Origin: Nostoc piscinale CENA21
Lineage (GTDB): Bacteria > Cyanobacteriota > Cyanobacteriia > Cyanobacteriales > Nostocaceae
DNA: 64,000 nucleotides
Assembly: GCF_001298445.1 (NCBI RefSeq)
Contig: NZ_CP012036.1
Coordinates: 1,097,091 to 1,161,090 of the forward strand
Direction of reading: 5' to 3'
This document shows positions 53,729 to 63,911 of this stretch, one piece after another. A program made the translations under genes and the position numbers. The notes under the pieces are model-generated. The model saw only the letters and a program-made list of their open reading frames with translations, searched no databases and was not told the origin of the DNA. How positions within the stretch are numbered: the stretch's first letter is position 1; the number at the start of each line of letters is the position of its first letter.

Positions 53729-56076
53729 ATGCTTCAGACGAGTGGTGTGATTATTTGCCTCGGTTATATTTTTGGGTTGTTGTTTACAGCCGTTCCTTGG
53801 GGTGGGGTATGGGTTTTAATTTTGGCGATAGTGGGAGCAGTTTTTTTTGAGAAAGCGCACCATACCACCCCAACCCAAAGAAAGCATTGTCAGCAAGAGT
53901 AAAGCCACGCCCAATATTTGGCAATCATTCCCTCATCCGCGAGTTTGGTTAGTTGCTGGTTTGGTAGGATTGTTAGCAACCTTTTATTTTCAATTGCGAT
54001 CGCCTCAACCAAGTATCAAAGATATTAGTCAATTTGTCCCCGCAGATAATGTGGCGAATCAAGAACAACTATTTATTGTGCGTGGTGAAGTAGAAACTAG
54101 TCCCCGCTTAACTCGCAGTCAACGCGGACAATTTTGGTTAGCAGCGACTCAGTTAGATGAAATTAAAAATGGCAATGGCCCAGCCAGTGTACCCAAAGGT
54201 GTTACAGGTAAATTGTATGTAACTTTACCACTGCTGCAAGCGACTGGCTTACATCCTGGGCAAGAAATTGCTGTCACAGGGATTTTATATAAACCAAAAG
54301 CTGCTTCTAACCCTGGTGCATTTGACTTTCAAAAATATCTCAAACAAGAAGGATCATTTGCTGGTTTGATCGGAAGGCAAATCAATATTATCAATGATGA
54401 GAATACATGGGGATGGTGGCAAATTCGGGAGCGGATTTTAAAATCACTAGTTGAAAGTTTAGGCATTCCCGCAGGAACGCTGGTGAGTGCAATGGTTTTG
54501 GGTAGCAAAGCGGTTGATTTGCCTTATGATATTCGGGATTTATTTGTCAAAGCTGGAATGGCTCATGCTTTGGCTGCATCTGGCTTTCAAACTTCGTTAA
54601 TTTTAGGCGTAATCTTACAGCTAACAAAACGCACAAATAAGGCAATTCAATTTACACTCGGATTTTTAGGTTTAATGATTTTTCTTGGTTTATCAGGATT
54701 TCAACCTGCGGTATTAAGAGCCGTAATTATGGGTAGTGCGGCGTTAGTTGGATTGTTATTAGATAGAAAAGTCAAACAATTTGGTTCGCTTTTATTAGCT
54801 GCAACTTTATTATTATTATTTAATCCTGCGTGGATTTGGGATTTAGGTTTTCAACTGAGTTTTTTAGCCACATTAGGATTAATTGTCACTGTCCCAGCAA
54901 TCACAGAAAAACTGAATTGGCTACCTCCGGCGATCGCATCTTTAATTGCTGTACCTTTAGCCGCAACAATTTGGACTTTACCTGTACAACTTGCAGTGTT
55001 TGGTGTAGTTCCGGCTTATAGTTTGTTGCTGAATATGATTACTACGCCATTTATTTCAGTGATTAGTATTGGTGGTATTATCAGTGCGATCGCTGCATTA
55101 GCATCATTTAATCTTGGTAGTATTCTGGCTGGAGTCTTACAATATCCTAGCGATTGGCTAATTCAGTTGGTAGAATTTTTTTAGTAATCTCCCCGGAAAC
55201 TCATTAGTAGTGGGGAGTATTTCAACTTGGCAAATGTTAGGCGTTTATGCTTTGATTCTTTTAGTTTGCTTAGTTAAATGGTGGCAAAAACGCTGGTGGT
55301 TTGCTGGGTTAATGATATTTGGCTTAGTACTTGTTCCCGCTTGGCATTCAGCAAACACATTATTTCGGATTACTGTATTAGAAGCTGCTACAGAACCAGT
55401 TGTTGTCATTCAAGACAAAGGCAATGTCACCTTAATTAACAGTGGTGATGAAGGTACTGGACGTTACACAATTGTACCATTTTTACAACAGCAAGGCGTG
55501 AATAAAATTGAATGGGCGATCGCTAGTGATTTTGACAATAACGATAATAATGCTTGGTTAGAAGTAGTGCAAACTATCCCCATTAAAAATTTCTACAAAT
55601 ATGCTCTCAAACCAGAAACTAACCTCACAAATCAAGAAATTCAACAAGAAATTCAAAAACATCAAGGTATTTATCAAACTGTTATTCCGGGACAACAAGT
55701 AGTTACAGGTTTAACAGTTGCCCAATTAATTAAAGAGAAATTACCTGTTTTATACTTACAAATTCAAAATCAAACTTGGTTACTAGTAGGTGATGTAGAA
55801 CCTCAAGAAATAGAAAGATTAGCTAAATCTGGCAATTTACCAAGTCCCCAAGTATTATGGTGTACGCCGGAAGCTTTGAAAGATTTAATTAAATTGTTTC
55901 AGCCAAAAGTAGCTATTGCTACCTCTACTAGCCTTGAGCCAAAAATTATGACTGAACTCAGTAAAAACACAACACAAATTTTTCTCACCGGACGTGATGG
56001 AGCAATTCAATGGACACCTAATAATCAGTTTGAATCGTTTATTCAAGAAACAGAAAATAAATCATCTGTTTTATAG
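53729..56076 (+). CDS. comEC: ComEC/Rec2 family DNA uptake channel protein, frameshifted twice
   Basis: Inner-membrane channel for transforming DNA. Three frames join at a T8 run (53841-53848) and a T7 run (55176-55182); removing one T from each gives 781 residues from ATG 53729 (MLQTSGVIICLGYIFGLL). Order: N-terminal helices, OB-like DUF4131 region (about 75-215), Competence domain (about 250-480; GMAHALAASGFQTSLILG, GLSGFQPAVLRAVIMG), more helices, then a C-terminal metallo-beta-lactamase-like domain. In the last, the HxHxDH metal motif position reads SDFDNNDN, so the nuclease-like site appears lost. Confidence 0.85.
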
Positions 56077-56412
56077 ACAGGACTTATACACAAATATTTT
56101 CTGTGGAGACTGAGTTTAGGAGTTGTGGGGTGCAAGGTGTAAATATACCCCGCTTACTGAGCGACTTGTACCAAGCAAAGTTGAAGTAAGTCAAAGTACA
56201 GCCTCTCTTTAACCCTTGATTTTTCGTTTTTATGCGTAAGTTTTAATATTTTTCATCAACCTCTAGACACCCGATTTCTGCAAAAGTTGGGTGTCTAAAC
56301 TATTTCTATTTTTGCAGTATTTATGATGATGTTAAAAAAATGCAACAAAGTTATAAGAGAAATAGTGTCGGTTCAAAATACATCCTAAACTAGTTGAAAA
56401 AATCTTAAGTAT
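56077..56412. other. Intergenic region with a terminator
   Basis: Contains the comEC terminator (56264-56297) and no gene. Confidence 0.5.
56264..56297 (+). terminator. Hairpin terminator downstream of comEC
   Basis: TAGACACCC pairs with GGGTGTCTA, 16-nt loop, followed by AACTATTTCTATTTTT. Confidence 0.65.
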
Positions 56413-56697
56413 ATGCAAAAGTACCGCTTAGGGAAAGTAGTGGTTTTCTTTGGCAACTTTCCCTTAACTATTCGTGTACCCGCAGCACCACGGAATGAGC
56501 AGTTAAATTTTTTGCGCGATCGCATAATTTTTCATGCCAATAACCTTGTAGAACATGGATTATGGGAAGAACCATTGAGTGATTGTGAACTGGAAAGAAT
56601 TATGGCAGATGTGGAAATTGAGCCAGTATTTTTTCCCCAGTTTTGTGATGTTGTAGCTTATCCTGGGCAGATATTGAGAAAACTATTCAGAAATTAA
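56413..56697 (+). CDS. Small hypothetical protein
   Basis: 94 residues, no recognised domain (QKYRLGKVVVFFGNF start; acidic C-terminal half with CELERIMADVEIEP). Soluble. Codon use and HIP1 content look native. Single gene; function unknown. Confidence 0.6.
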   Translation: MQKYRLGKVVVFFGNFPLTIRVPAAPRNEQLNFLRDRIIFHANNLVEHGLWEEPLSDCELERIMADVEIEPVFFPQFCDVVAYPGQILRKLFRN

Positions 56698-56808
56698 AGA
56701 AAAATCAAAAATCAATAGACATATTGCCAGAGTCTTGATTTGCAAACTTTTCTTTGCGTTTGTAGGCAAACCAAAAAATTCAATTTTGAATTCTGACTCC
56801 TGAGTTCT

Positions 56809-57765
56809 TTATATTAAACCTAATTCTGCCAAAGCCACAGCACCCCACAGTGGTGCATCATCACCCAAAGCCGCCGGAAGAATTTCAAAATCTATTTCTG
56901 GTAAGGCGGTTTCACGGGCTGTTTTCTGTACTTCCTGCCACCAAAGTTCTCCCGCTTTTGTCACACTACCGCCTAAAATAAACCGTTGTGGGTTAATCAA
57001 ATTCGCTACATTCCCAATACCCACTCCCAAAGCCCAAGCACCATTTTGCAAAATATTAATTGCTAACTCATCACCTTGTGCCGCAGCGTCACTGATCATT
57101 TTGCCAGTGATTAAATCTAAATTGTCATTGACTAAGCTACGTAGTTGTTTACCTGAAAAGTGATTTGCTGGTTTTAATAAATATTCTTTGGCATCTTGAG
57201 CCATATAAGGGCCTGATGCTAGTCTTTCTACACATCCTCGTTTACCACATAAACACACTGGCCCCGCAGGATTAACTACTATATGTCCAATTTCACCAGC
57301 CATACCTGCGTTACCACGCCAAGGTTTACCATTAAGTATCCAACCACCGCCGACACCAGTGCTGATGGTGACATAAAACAAGCTATCGTATCCTTGACCA
57401 GCACCAAAGCGATGTTCACCCAAAGCTGCAACATTAGCATCGTTATCTACACTTGTAGGTACACCAAATTCTTGTTCTAGCAAGTGTTTGAGAGGTATAT
57501 TTTCCCAGCCAAGGACATGATGCGAAAGTCGCACTGTTCCTGTAGTAAAGTCTACAGGTCCGCCAAAACTGACACCGATAGCTGAGGGAGTTTCACCTTG
57601 GAGTAAATTATAGATGAGCGATCGCATAATTTCTAAATCAGTCTTAGCAGTAGCACCTGTGGGTGAGAGACAACGTTCATAACGCAACCATTGACGTGAA
57701 CCAAGTTGAGTTATGGCTGCGGCTAACTTAGTACCACCAAAATCAAGAGCTAGAATTAATGTCAT
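56809..57765 (-). CDS. ROK family sugar kinase/transcriptional regulator-type protein, glucokinase-like
   Basis: 318 residues. Phosphate-binding LALDFGGTKLAAA at the N-terminus, active-site VDNDANVAALGEHRFGAG, TISTGVGGGWILNGK, and the ROK zinc motif GHIVVNPAGPVCLCGKRGCVE with three Cys and a His. No helix-turn-helix N-terminus, so an enzyme (glucokinase or N-acetylhexosamine kinase) is more likely than a repressor. Full length, monocistronic. Confidence 0.9.
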   Translation of the reverse strand: MTLILALDFGGTKLAAAITQLGSRQWLRYERCLSPTGATAKTDLEIMRSLIYNLLQGETPSAIGVSFGGPVDFTTGTVRLSHHVLGWENIPLKHLLEQEFGVPTSVDNDANVAALGEHRFGAGQGYDSLFYVTISTGVGGGWILNGKPWRGNAGMAGEIGHIVVNPAGPVCLCGKRGCVERLASGPYMAQDAKEYLLKPANHFSGKQLRSLVNDNLDLITGKMISDAAAQGDELAINILQNGAWALGVGIGNVANLINPQRFILGGSVTKAGELWWQEVQKTARETALPEIDFEILPAALGDDAPLWGAVALAELGLI

Positions 57766-57837
57766 TTGTTTGAATAAGCTAAATGCGATCGCTTATTTAG
57801 CTTACTAGCGATGCAAAATTCCAATCAAGCACACAGC

Positions 57838-58242
57838 CTACAACAGTTTTTGGCTGTAGATTTTGTTAGGATATATATTTTCAAAATAAGTAATAGCAAC
57901 TTCGCCAAATACCTTAACAGCAGTCGCCCCAATTACAGGTTGAACAACTTGTCCAATACCAGGAACCAATCCTGCTATTATACCGCCCATCTCAAATAAA
58001 AATTGTCCACCACCCATTGCGATGATTGCGGCGGCTGTTGCGCCAGCGCCACTAGCAGGAATTAAATTCACACCATAAACTTGAGCAATTCTACTAACCA
58101 CAGCCGCCTGTACACCAGCTAAACCAGCTTGAAAAGTAACTACACCAATCATAAAAGTTCCACCAGTAATTCCAGCTGCTGCTCCCGCTCCCATCATTAA
58201 CCAAAGTTCATCTCTAGCTTGGTCACGACAATATTTATTCAT
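57838..58242 (-). CDS. Hypothetical Gly/Ala-rich membrane protein
   Basis: 134 residues, two or three hydrophobic Gly/Ala-rich segments (WLMMGAGAAAGITGGTFMIG; GGIIAGLVPGIGQVV). The core RIAQVYGVNLIPASGAG...AGLVPGIG resembles the DUF697 tail found in GTPase-associated proteins, a weak similarity. Start ATG 58242. Function unknown. Confidence 0.6.
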   Translation of the reverse strand: MNKYCRDQARDELWLMMGAGAAAGITGGTFMIGVVTFQAGLAGVQAAVVSRIAQVYGVNLIPASGAGATAAAIIAMGGGQFLFEMGGIIAGLVPGIGQVVQPVIGATAVKVFGEVAITYFENIYPNKIYSQKLL

Positions 58243-58620
58243 AGCAGAATTCTCGCTACCAAAAAGTATTTATTTTTTGTCTACTCAGGAAATTTCAAAG
58301 CCATGACTGGGTAGATGCAGCGATCAGCATTAGCTCTCAAAATACTTTACGTTTCTAGCCTTTATCGGCAGGGACAGATAATACTTCTATAAAAAACATC
58401 TCTCTCCCTTGTCTCCCTTATCTCTATTTTTCACATATAAACTAAGACTGCTATAAGCTTATATGTATGATATTTTCTCAAAATATTGACAATATCCATC
58501 TCTAGATATGATCAATTAGAAAATTTAGCTATTTTTGATACACTTAACGGGTTTATTTATAAATAATTAAATTTTTCAAATAGAGATGTGAATTTTCACA
58601 TCTCTATTTTTTGATTTGAT
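58243..58620. other. Intergenic region with one perfect hairpin
   Basis: Includes a CTCCCTTGTC-type tract (58400-58425) and the hairpin at 58578-58609. No gene. Confidence 0.5.
58578..58609 (-). terminator. Perfect 15-bp hairpin
   Basis: AAATAGAGATGTGAA and TTCACATCTCTATTT are exact complements, 12 bp downstream of the minus-strand gene at 58621. A T-run follows on the plus strand, so orientation is ambiguous. Confidence 0.65.
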
Positions 58621-58947
58621 TTAACGATTTTTTGTCTCAAAATCTCTCAGCCGCACTTCATTTTCCCGTTTCCCAGTTCTGAGAGAATCTTCATAATTTC
58701 TGGTGGTTGGTGAATGTTGGCGTTCTTTATTAGCGTAATAAGGTTTACTAGATTCACTTCTGCTTATTCTGCGGTCTTTAGCAGTGTAATAAGGTGGTGC
58801 TGTTTCTACTCTATGATTTTTTGCAGAATAATAGCCATCAGCCAACACATAATTACTCGGTAAGCTAATCAAAATCACAAAACCAGCTAGGATAAATATG
58901 GCAATTTTGCTCATTAACTGACGAAGAAAACTTTGAATGTTTAGCAT
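58621..58947 (-). CDS. Small secreted hypothetical protein
   Basis: 108 residues; signal peptide (SKIAIFILAGFVILISLPSN) then a basic, Tyr/Lys/Arg-rich mature part with three YY.AK.RR-type repeats (GYYSAKNHR, PYYTAKDRR, PYYANKERQ). ATG at codon 12 is an alternative start. No known domain; probably periplasmic. Confidence 0.6.
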   Translation of the reverse strand: MLNIQSFLRQLMSKIAIFILAGFVILISLPSNYVLADGYYSAKNHRVETAPPYYTAKDRRISRSESSKPYYANKERQHSPTTRNYEDSLRTGKRENEVRLRDFETKNR

Positions 58948-59041
58948 GGAAAAATTCCCCTATGTCTGAAACAAATGCCTAAATGCTAAAAATACTAATT
59001 GCAATTAACGTCTTCCTCTAGGCTAATTATCTGTATATAAA

Positions 59042-59070
59042 AAGGAAGGTGATAAATATTCACCTTCCTT
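59042..59070 (-). terminator. Terminator of the aldolase gene
   Basis: AAGGAAGGTGA pairs with TCACCTTCCTT, followed on the minus strand by TTTATATA. 25 bp after the stop. Confidence 0.85.
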
Positions 59071-59094
59071 AATTGAGAATCTTATTGGTTAAAT

Positions 59095-60177
59095 TTAGGC
59101 AATAGTTACATCTGGTGATAAATAAACATCTTGAATAGCGTGAAAAAGTTTCACACCTTCTTCAAATGGACGCTGGAACGCTTTACGTCCAGAAATTAAG
59201 CCAGTACCACCAGCCCGTTTATTAATGACAGCCGTACGTACTGCTTCCGCAAAATCATTTTTACCAGATGCTCCACCAGAATTAATTAATCCTGCTCTAC
59301 CAGCATAGCAATTTAATACTTGATAACGAGTTAAATCTATGGGATGGTCAGTGGTTAATTCTGTGTAAACTCGCTCATTGGTTTTACCGTAACTTTCACC
59401 TGTAGCTTTAGCAACTGCACCATAACCATTGTTATATTCAGGTAATTTTTGCTTGATAATATCGGCTTCAATGGTTACGCCTAAATGATTCGCCTGTCCA
59501 GTTAAATCAGCCGCTAGATGATAATCTTTATCTTGTTTGAAAGCATTATTCCGCAAATAGCACCACAGAATAGTCACCATACCCAATTCATGGGCGCGTT
59601 CAAATGCACGACTAATTTCTTGAATTTGTCTGGTTGATTGTTCGGAACCAAAGTAAATTGTTGCACCGATGGCGGCTGCACCTAAATTCCAAGCTTGTTC
59701 AACACTAGCAAATAAGACTTGATCAAATTGGTTAGGAAAGGTTAAAAGTTCGTTATGGTTGATTTTGACAATAAACGGAATTTTGTGTGCATATTTGCGT
59801 GAGACAATGCCTAATACCCCTAAAGTTGTTGCAACAGCATTACAACCACCTGCTATTGCTAATTTGACGATATTTTCTGGGTCAAAATATATGGGGTTTG
59901 GCGCAAAAGATGCTCCAGCCGAGTGTTCAATGCCTTGGTCAACAGGTAAAATTGAAAGATAGCCAGTATTTGCCAAACGACCAGTAGAATAAAGTTGTTG
60001 CAGATTCCGCAACACTTGAGGATTGCGATCGCTATTTAGCCAGACTCGATCTACAAAGTCTGGCCCTGGTAAATGCAATAAATCTTGAGAAACTTTGGCT
60101 TTATAATTCAGCAGGTCTTCTGCTTCTTTACCCAACACTGACTCGATAGAATTAGCCTCTATCAATGTAGTAGTCAT
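59095..60177 (-). CDS. Class I fructose-bisphosphate aldolase (DhnA/FbaB type)
   Basis: Schiff-base aldolase of the archaeal-type/DhnA family, 360 residues. Core TIM-barrel motifs: YLSILPVDQGIEHSAGASF, GGCNAVATTLGVLG, FIVKINHNELL with a Lys, AIGATIYFGSE, and the C-terminal phosphate-binding INSGGASG and GGTGLISGRKAFQRP, in which the Lys follows GR. It would cleave or form fructose-1,6-bisphosphate in glycolysis/Calvin cycle alongside the class II enzyme. Monocistronic with its own terminator. Confidence 0.92.
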   Translation of the reverse strand: MTTTLIEANSIESVLGKEAEDLLNYKAKVSQDLLHLPGPDFVDRVWLNSDRNPQVLRNLQQLYSTGRLANTGYLSILPVDQGIEHSAGASFAPNPIYFDPENIVKLAIAGGCNAVATTLGVLGIVSRKYAHKIPFIVKINHNELLTFPNQFDQVLFASVEQAWNLGAAAIGATIYFGSEQSTRQIQEISRAFERAHELGMVTILWCYLRNNAFKQDKDYHLAADLTGQANHLGVTIEADIIKQKLPEYNNGYGAVAKATGESYGKTNERVYTELTTDHPIDLTRYQVLNCYAGRAGLINSGGASGKNDFAEAVRTAVINKRAGGTGLISGRKAFQRPFEEGVKLFHAIQDVYLSPDVTIA

Positions 60178-60846
60178 AGCACTTTCCTCAAACTTGAGAA
60201 AATAAGTTGGCTTTTACCCTAGCATTCTGACATTTTATCTCTCAGACAACTTATTATTTCAGCAAAAACTTATTTTTTAAATCTAGAAGAAATTCTTTAT
60301 ATTTTTTAGAAGAAAAATTACTATAAAGTAATCAGATAAACACCGATAATTCACCTGTGTTTACCCGTGATTAATATAAACTTAAGTAGGATTCTAGCCG
60401 ATAAACTTAAGTTTATATTTAGTTTTACAAATTAGTCATATACCAGAAGATACAAACATTTCTATCTATAGCCGTCTTATTTGCTAGATGAATAAAAGAG
60501 ACAAGGAAGATAGGGAAGACAAGGGAGAGAGATGTTTGTCGAACATTGAGGTGTTCTATAAAGATAGATAACTTAATTCATTAGCATCTATCAAAAGTTA
60601 TATTTAATATTAAAGACAAAAATTAATACCAGATCGATATGAAGAAGCATACAATTAGCCTACGTTCGGCTTTGCCGTTACCGATAGGCTAGGAAAATTA
60701 ATTGTATAGCCCCATACTTCTAGTCCGAGGGATTCTCTTGCTCTATTTGATTCGCATCAGTCCATTAAGTTAGTTTTCTTTTGACTTTATAAACACTCTC
60801 TAAATCTGGCAAATTATTGTTATGGAGAGTAATTATATATTTAGTT
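60178..60846. other. Intergenic region with dispersed-repeat fragment
   Basis: About 670 bp between divergent genes. Contains GCCTACGTTCGGCTTTGCCG at about 60659-60678, a fragment of a common cyanobacterial dispersed repeat, and a purine-rich tract at 60495-60530. No gene. Confidence 0.5.
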
Positions 60847-63072
60847 ATGTTACCTAAACCCAAGCGATATTGGACACCCCAGCACTGGGCAAGTTGGAAA
60901 CCCTTTGGCATTGGCGAACAGTATCCCAACAACTATTGGGAGGTATTTCGGGCTATTTGGCTGTCACGGGATAAATTACCTTATGCGTGGAATATTCTCA
61001 ATCAAGGTGTGTGTGATGGCTGTGCTTTAGGCACAACGGGAATGAAAGATTGGACACTAGATGGCATTCATCTCTGCAATGTGCGGTTGCGATTATTGCG
61101 GATGAATACGATGTCAGCATTAGATCCGCAGATTCTCGCAGATGTATCGCAATTACAAGCACAAAAAACTTCGCAATTACGTGACTTGGGGCGACTTCCT
61201 TACCCGATGATACGCCGACGTGGGGAAAAAGGTTTTCGTCGTCTTAGCTGGGATGAAGCTTTAGATTTCATTGCCCATCGTATCCGCGCCACCACACCAG
61301 ACAGACTGAGTTTTTACATTACTAGCCGTGGTACGGTCAATGAAACTTATTACGTGACTCAAAAAGCTGTCCGCGCAATGGGTAGTAATAATATTGATAA
61401 TGCCGCTCGGATTTGTCATTCCCCAAGTACCGCAGCCTTAAAAACATCTTTGGGGGCGGGGGCAACTACTTGTTCTTATAAAGACTGGATAGGTACTGAT
61501 TTATTAGTGTTTATTGGTTCTAATGTCGCCAATAATCAACCAGTCACCGTCAAGTATCTTCACTACGCCAAAAAAGCCGGCACCAAAATTGTCGTGATTA
61601 ATACCTATCGAGAACCAGGAATGGAACGGTATTGGGTTCCTTCAATTGTCGAAAGTGCTTTATTTGGGACTAAGTTTGCCGAAGATTTCTTTTTGGTAAA
61701 TACTGGTGGTGATATGGCATTTTTGAATGGAACCATCAAGCATTTGATTGCTTATGGATGGGTAGACAAGTCATTTATCGACAGTTACACCACAGGTTTT
61801 ACAGAACTCAAAGCATCTCTAGAACAACAATCTTGGGAAGAATTAGAAAGGCTTTCCGGCGCATCTCGCTATGAGATGCAAGCCTTTGCCCAAATCATTG
61901 CAGCAGCTAATAAAGCGGTGTTTGTTTGGAGTATGGGCATTACGCAGCATGAATGTGGTGAAGATAATGTCCGCAGTATTATCAATTTGGCGCTGACTAA
62001 GGGTTTCGTGGGGCGAGAAGGCTGTGGGTTAATGCCTATTCGCGGTCACTCTGGGGTGCAAGGTGGTGCAGAGATGGGATGTTACGCTACGGTGTTTCCA
62101 GGTGGTAAACCGATTAACTCAGAAAATGCTGCTGATTTGAGTCAAAAATGGGGCTTTGAAGTACCAAGCATCAGGGGTTTAATTGCGCCGGAAATGATTG
62201 ATGCTGCTTACGACAAGCAATTAGATGTGTTGTTTTCTGTGGGAGGGAATTTTTTAGAAGTTCTACCAGAACCAGATTATGTGGAAGGTGCTTTGCAACG
62301 TATCCCTTTACGGGTACATACAGATATTGTACTGTCTAGCCAAATGTTAGTAGAACCAGCAGATACTGTAATTTTATTACCTGCCACTACTCGCTATGAA
62401 GTACCAGGGGGTGTGACGGAAACCTCTACAGAACGCCGAATAATTTTTAGTCCAGAAATTCCTGGTCCCCGTATTGGTGAGGCGCTACCAGAGTGGGAGG
62501 TGTTTGTGGAATTGGCAAAACGGGTGCGTCCAGATTTAGCAGAGAAAATTGATTTTGAGAATACGGCAGCGATTCGTGAAGAAATTGCCCAAGTTGTGCC
62601 ATTATACGCCGGGATTCAACACTTACGGCAGGCGGGTGATCAATTTCAATATGGTGGTTCTCATTTGTGCTTTGGCTGGAATTTTGCCACACCCGATGGG
62701 AAAGCCCACTTTACAGCTTTATCACCCGCAGCAAAAGAAATACCAGAAGGTTGCTTTTTGGTGGCGACACGTCGGGGTAAGCAGTTTAATAGTATGGTGC
62801 AAGAACGCAAAGATGCGATTACTGGGGCTTTGCGCGAGGCGGTGTTAATGAATGCGGTTGATGCTGCTAAGTTGAAATTAAAAGATGGGGATCAAGTAAT
62901 TTTGAAGAATAAATTGGGTGAGTTAACTGGCAGAATTTATCTAGCACCAATTCAGCGCGGAAATTTACAAGTTCATTGGCCAGAGGGGAATGTATTGCTT
63001 GATAAAAGTAAGCGATCGCTCGAAGGAGTCCCAGATTACAATGCTGTCGTAAGGCTGGAAAAACTCACCTAA
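60847..63072 (+). CDS. FdhF/YdeP family molybdopterin oxidoreductase
   Basis: 741 residues from ATG 60847 (an upstream ATG adds 10 residues). Molybdopterin-binding enzyme of the formate dehydrogenase-like YdeP group. N-terminal Cys cluster CDGCALGTTG...HLC, with fewer Cys than a standard 4Fe-4S site; ARICHSPSTAALK marks the position where FdhH carries selenocysteine and the next His-Gly, here Cys-His-Ser. SNVANNQPVTVKYL, IRGHSGVQGGAEMG and a C-terminal molydopterin dinucleotide-binding domain (FNSMVQERKDAITGALREAVLMNA) follow. Substrate unproven. It ends 21 bp before the next gene. Confidence 0.88.
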   Translation: MLPKPKRYWTPQHWASWKPFGIGEQYPNNYWEVFRAIWLSRDKLPYAWNILNQGVCDGCALGTTGMKDWTLDGIHLCNVRLRLLRMNTMSALDPQILADVSQLQAQKTSQLRDLGRLPYPMIRRRGEKGFRRLSWDEALDFIAHRIRATTPDRLSFYITSRGTVNETYYVTQKAVRAMGSNNIDNAARICHSPSTAALKTSLGAGATTCSYKDWIGTDLLVFIGSNVANNQPVTVKYLHYAKKAGTKIVVINTYREPGMERYWVPSIVESALFGTKFAEDFFLVNTGGDMAFLNGTIKHLIAYGWVDKSFIDSYTTGFTELKASLEQQSWEELERLSGASRYEMQAFAQIIAAANKAVFVWSMGITQHECGEDNVRSIINLALTKGFVGREGCGLMPIRGHSGVQGGAEMGCYATVFPGGKPINSENAADLSQKWGFEVPSIRGLIAPEMIDAAYDKQLDVLFSVGGNFLEVLPEPDYVEGALQRIPLRVHTDIVLSSQMLVEPADTVILLPATTRYEVPGGVTETSTERRIIFSPEIPGPRIGEALPEWEVFVELAKRVRPDLAEKIDFENTAAIREEIAQVVPLYAGIQHLRQAGDQFQYGGSHLCFGWNFATPDGKAHFTALSPAAKEIPEGCFLVATRRGKQFNSMVQERKDAITGALREAVLMNAVDAAKLKLKDGDQVILKNKLGELTGRIYLAPIQRGNLQVHWPEGNVLLDKSKRSLEGVPDYNAVVRLEKLT

Positions 63073-63093
63073 ATTATCTTCCAGAAGATTAAT

Positions 63094-63888
63094 ATGTTAG
63101 GAGCGATCGCTGGTGACATCATCGGTTCGGTATATGAAGTTAACAATATTAAAACCAAAGATTTTCCCTTATTCGATAGGCAATGTCGTTTCACAGATGA
63201 TACTGTGCTAACAGTGGCAGTGGCCGAAATGATTCTCGATGGTGCAAACTCCCTCGACAGTAGTCAATACATTGAGCAATTTAAGTCTTATTTCCGCCGC
63301 TACCCCTACGCTGGTTATGGCAGCACTTTTAGAAATTGGGCAAACTCTAACGATAGTCAGCCCTACAATAGTTGGGGTAACGGTTCGGCAATGCGCGTCA
63401 GTCCCATTGGCTTTGCTTTAAATGACTTAGATACCGTCCTCGAAACAGCTAAAAGTTGTGCTGTTGTGACTCACAATCATCCTGAAGGTATCAAAGGCGC
63501 TCAAGCCACAGCCGCAGCTATATTTCTGGCTCGCACAGGTCATGATAAACTGGCGATTAAAAATTATTTGCAAAATACCTTCGGCTACGATTTAGAAATT
63601 ACCCTTGACGAAATTCGACCCACTTACAAATTTGATGTTTCTTGTCAAGGTTCCGTCCCCCAAGCAGTTATCGCCTTTTTAGAATCAACCAATTACGAAG
63701 ATGCAATTCGTAATGCAATTTCTTTGGGTGGTGACAGTGACACCATTGCTTGTATTACAGGTGGTATTGCTCAAGCATATTATCATGGCGTACCAAAAGC
63801 GATCGCTGACCAAGCCCTATCTCATTTAAATGATCATTTATACACAATTACTCAAAGGTTTATGTTGCAGTACTGTAACTATTGCTGA
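63094..63888 (+). CDS. ADP-ribosylglycohydrolase family protein
   Basis: 264 residues, DraG/ARH fold. Metal-binding motifs FTDDT (about 33-37) near the N-terminus and LGGDSDTIACITGG near residue 215, which bind two Mg2+ or Mn2+. GNGSAMRVSPIGF and VTHNHPEGIKGAQATAAAI also fit. Removes ADP-ribose from proteins or nucleic acids, or hydrolyses related compounds. Only 21 bp after the molybdopterin gene, so likely co-transcribed. Confidence 0.92.
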   Translation: MLGAIAGDIIGSVYEVNNIKTKDFPLFDRQCRFTDDTVLTVAVAEMILDGANSLDSSQYIEQFKSYFRRYPYAGYGSTFRNWANSNDSQPYNSWGNGSAMRVSPIGFALNDLDTVLETAKSCAVVTHNHPEGIKGAQATAAAIFLARTGHDKLAIKNYLQNTFGYDLEITLDEIRPTYKFDVSCQGSVPQAVIAFLESTNYEDAIRNAISLGGDSDTIACITGGIAQAYYHGVPKAIADQALSHLNDHLYTITQRFMLQYCNYC

Positions 63889-63893
63889 CAGTA

Positions 63894-63911
63894 TGAAGTC
63901 TGAAGTCTGAA
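63894..63911. repeat. Heptamer STRR (TGAAGTC)n
   Basis: Two and a half TGAAGTC units just after the last gene; the same heptamer as at 2291 and 49393. The remaining 89 bases hold nothing supported. Confidence 0.8.
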
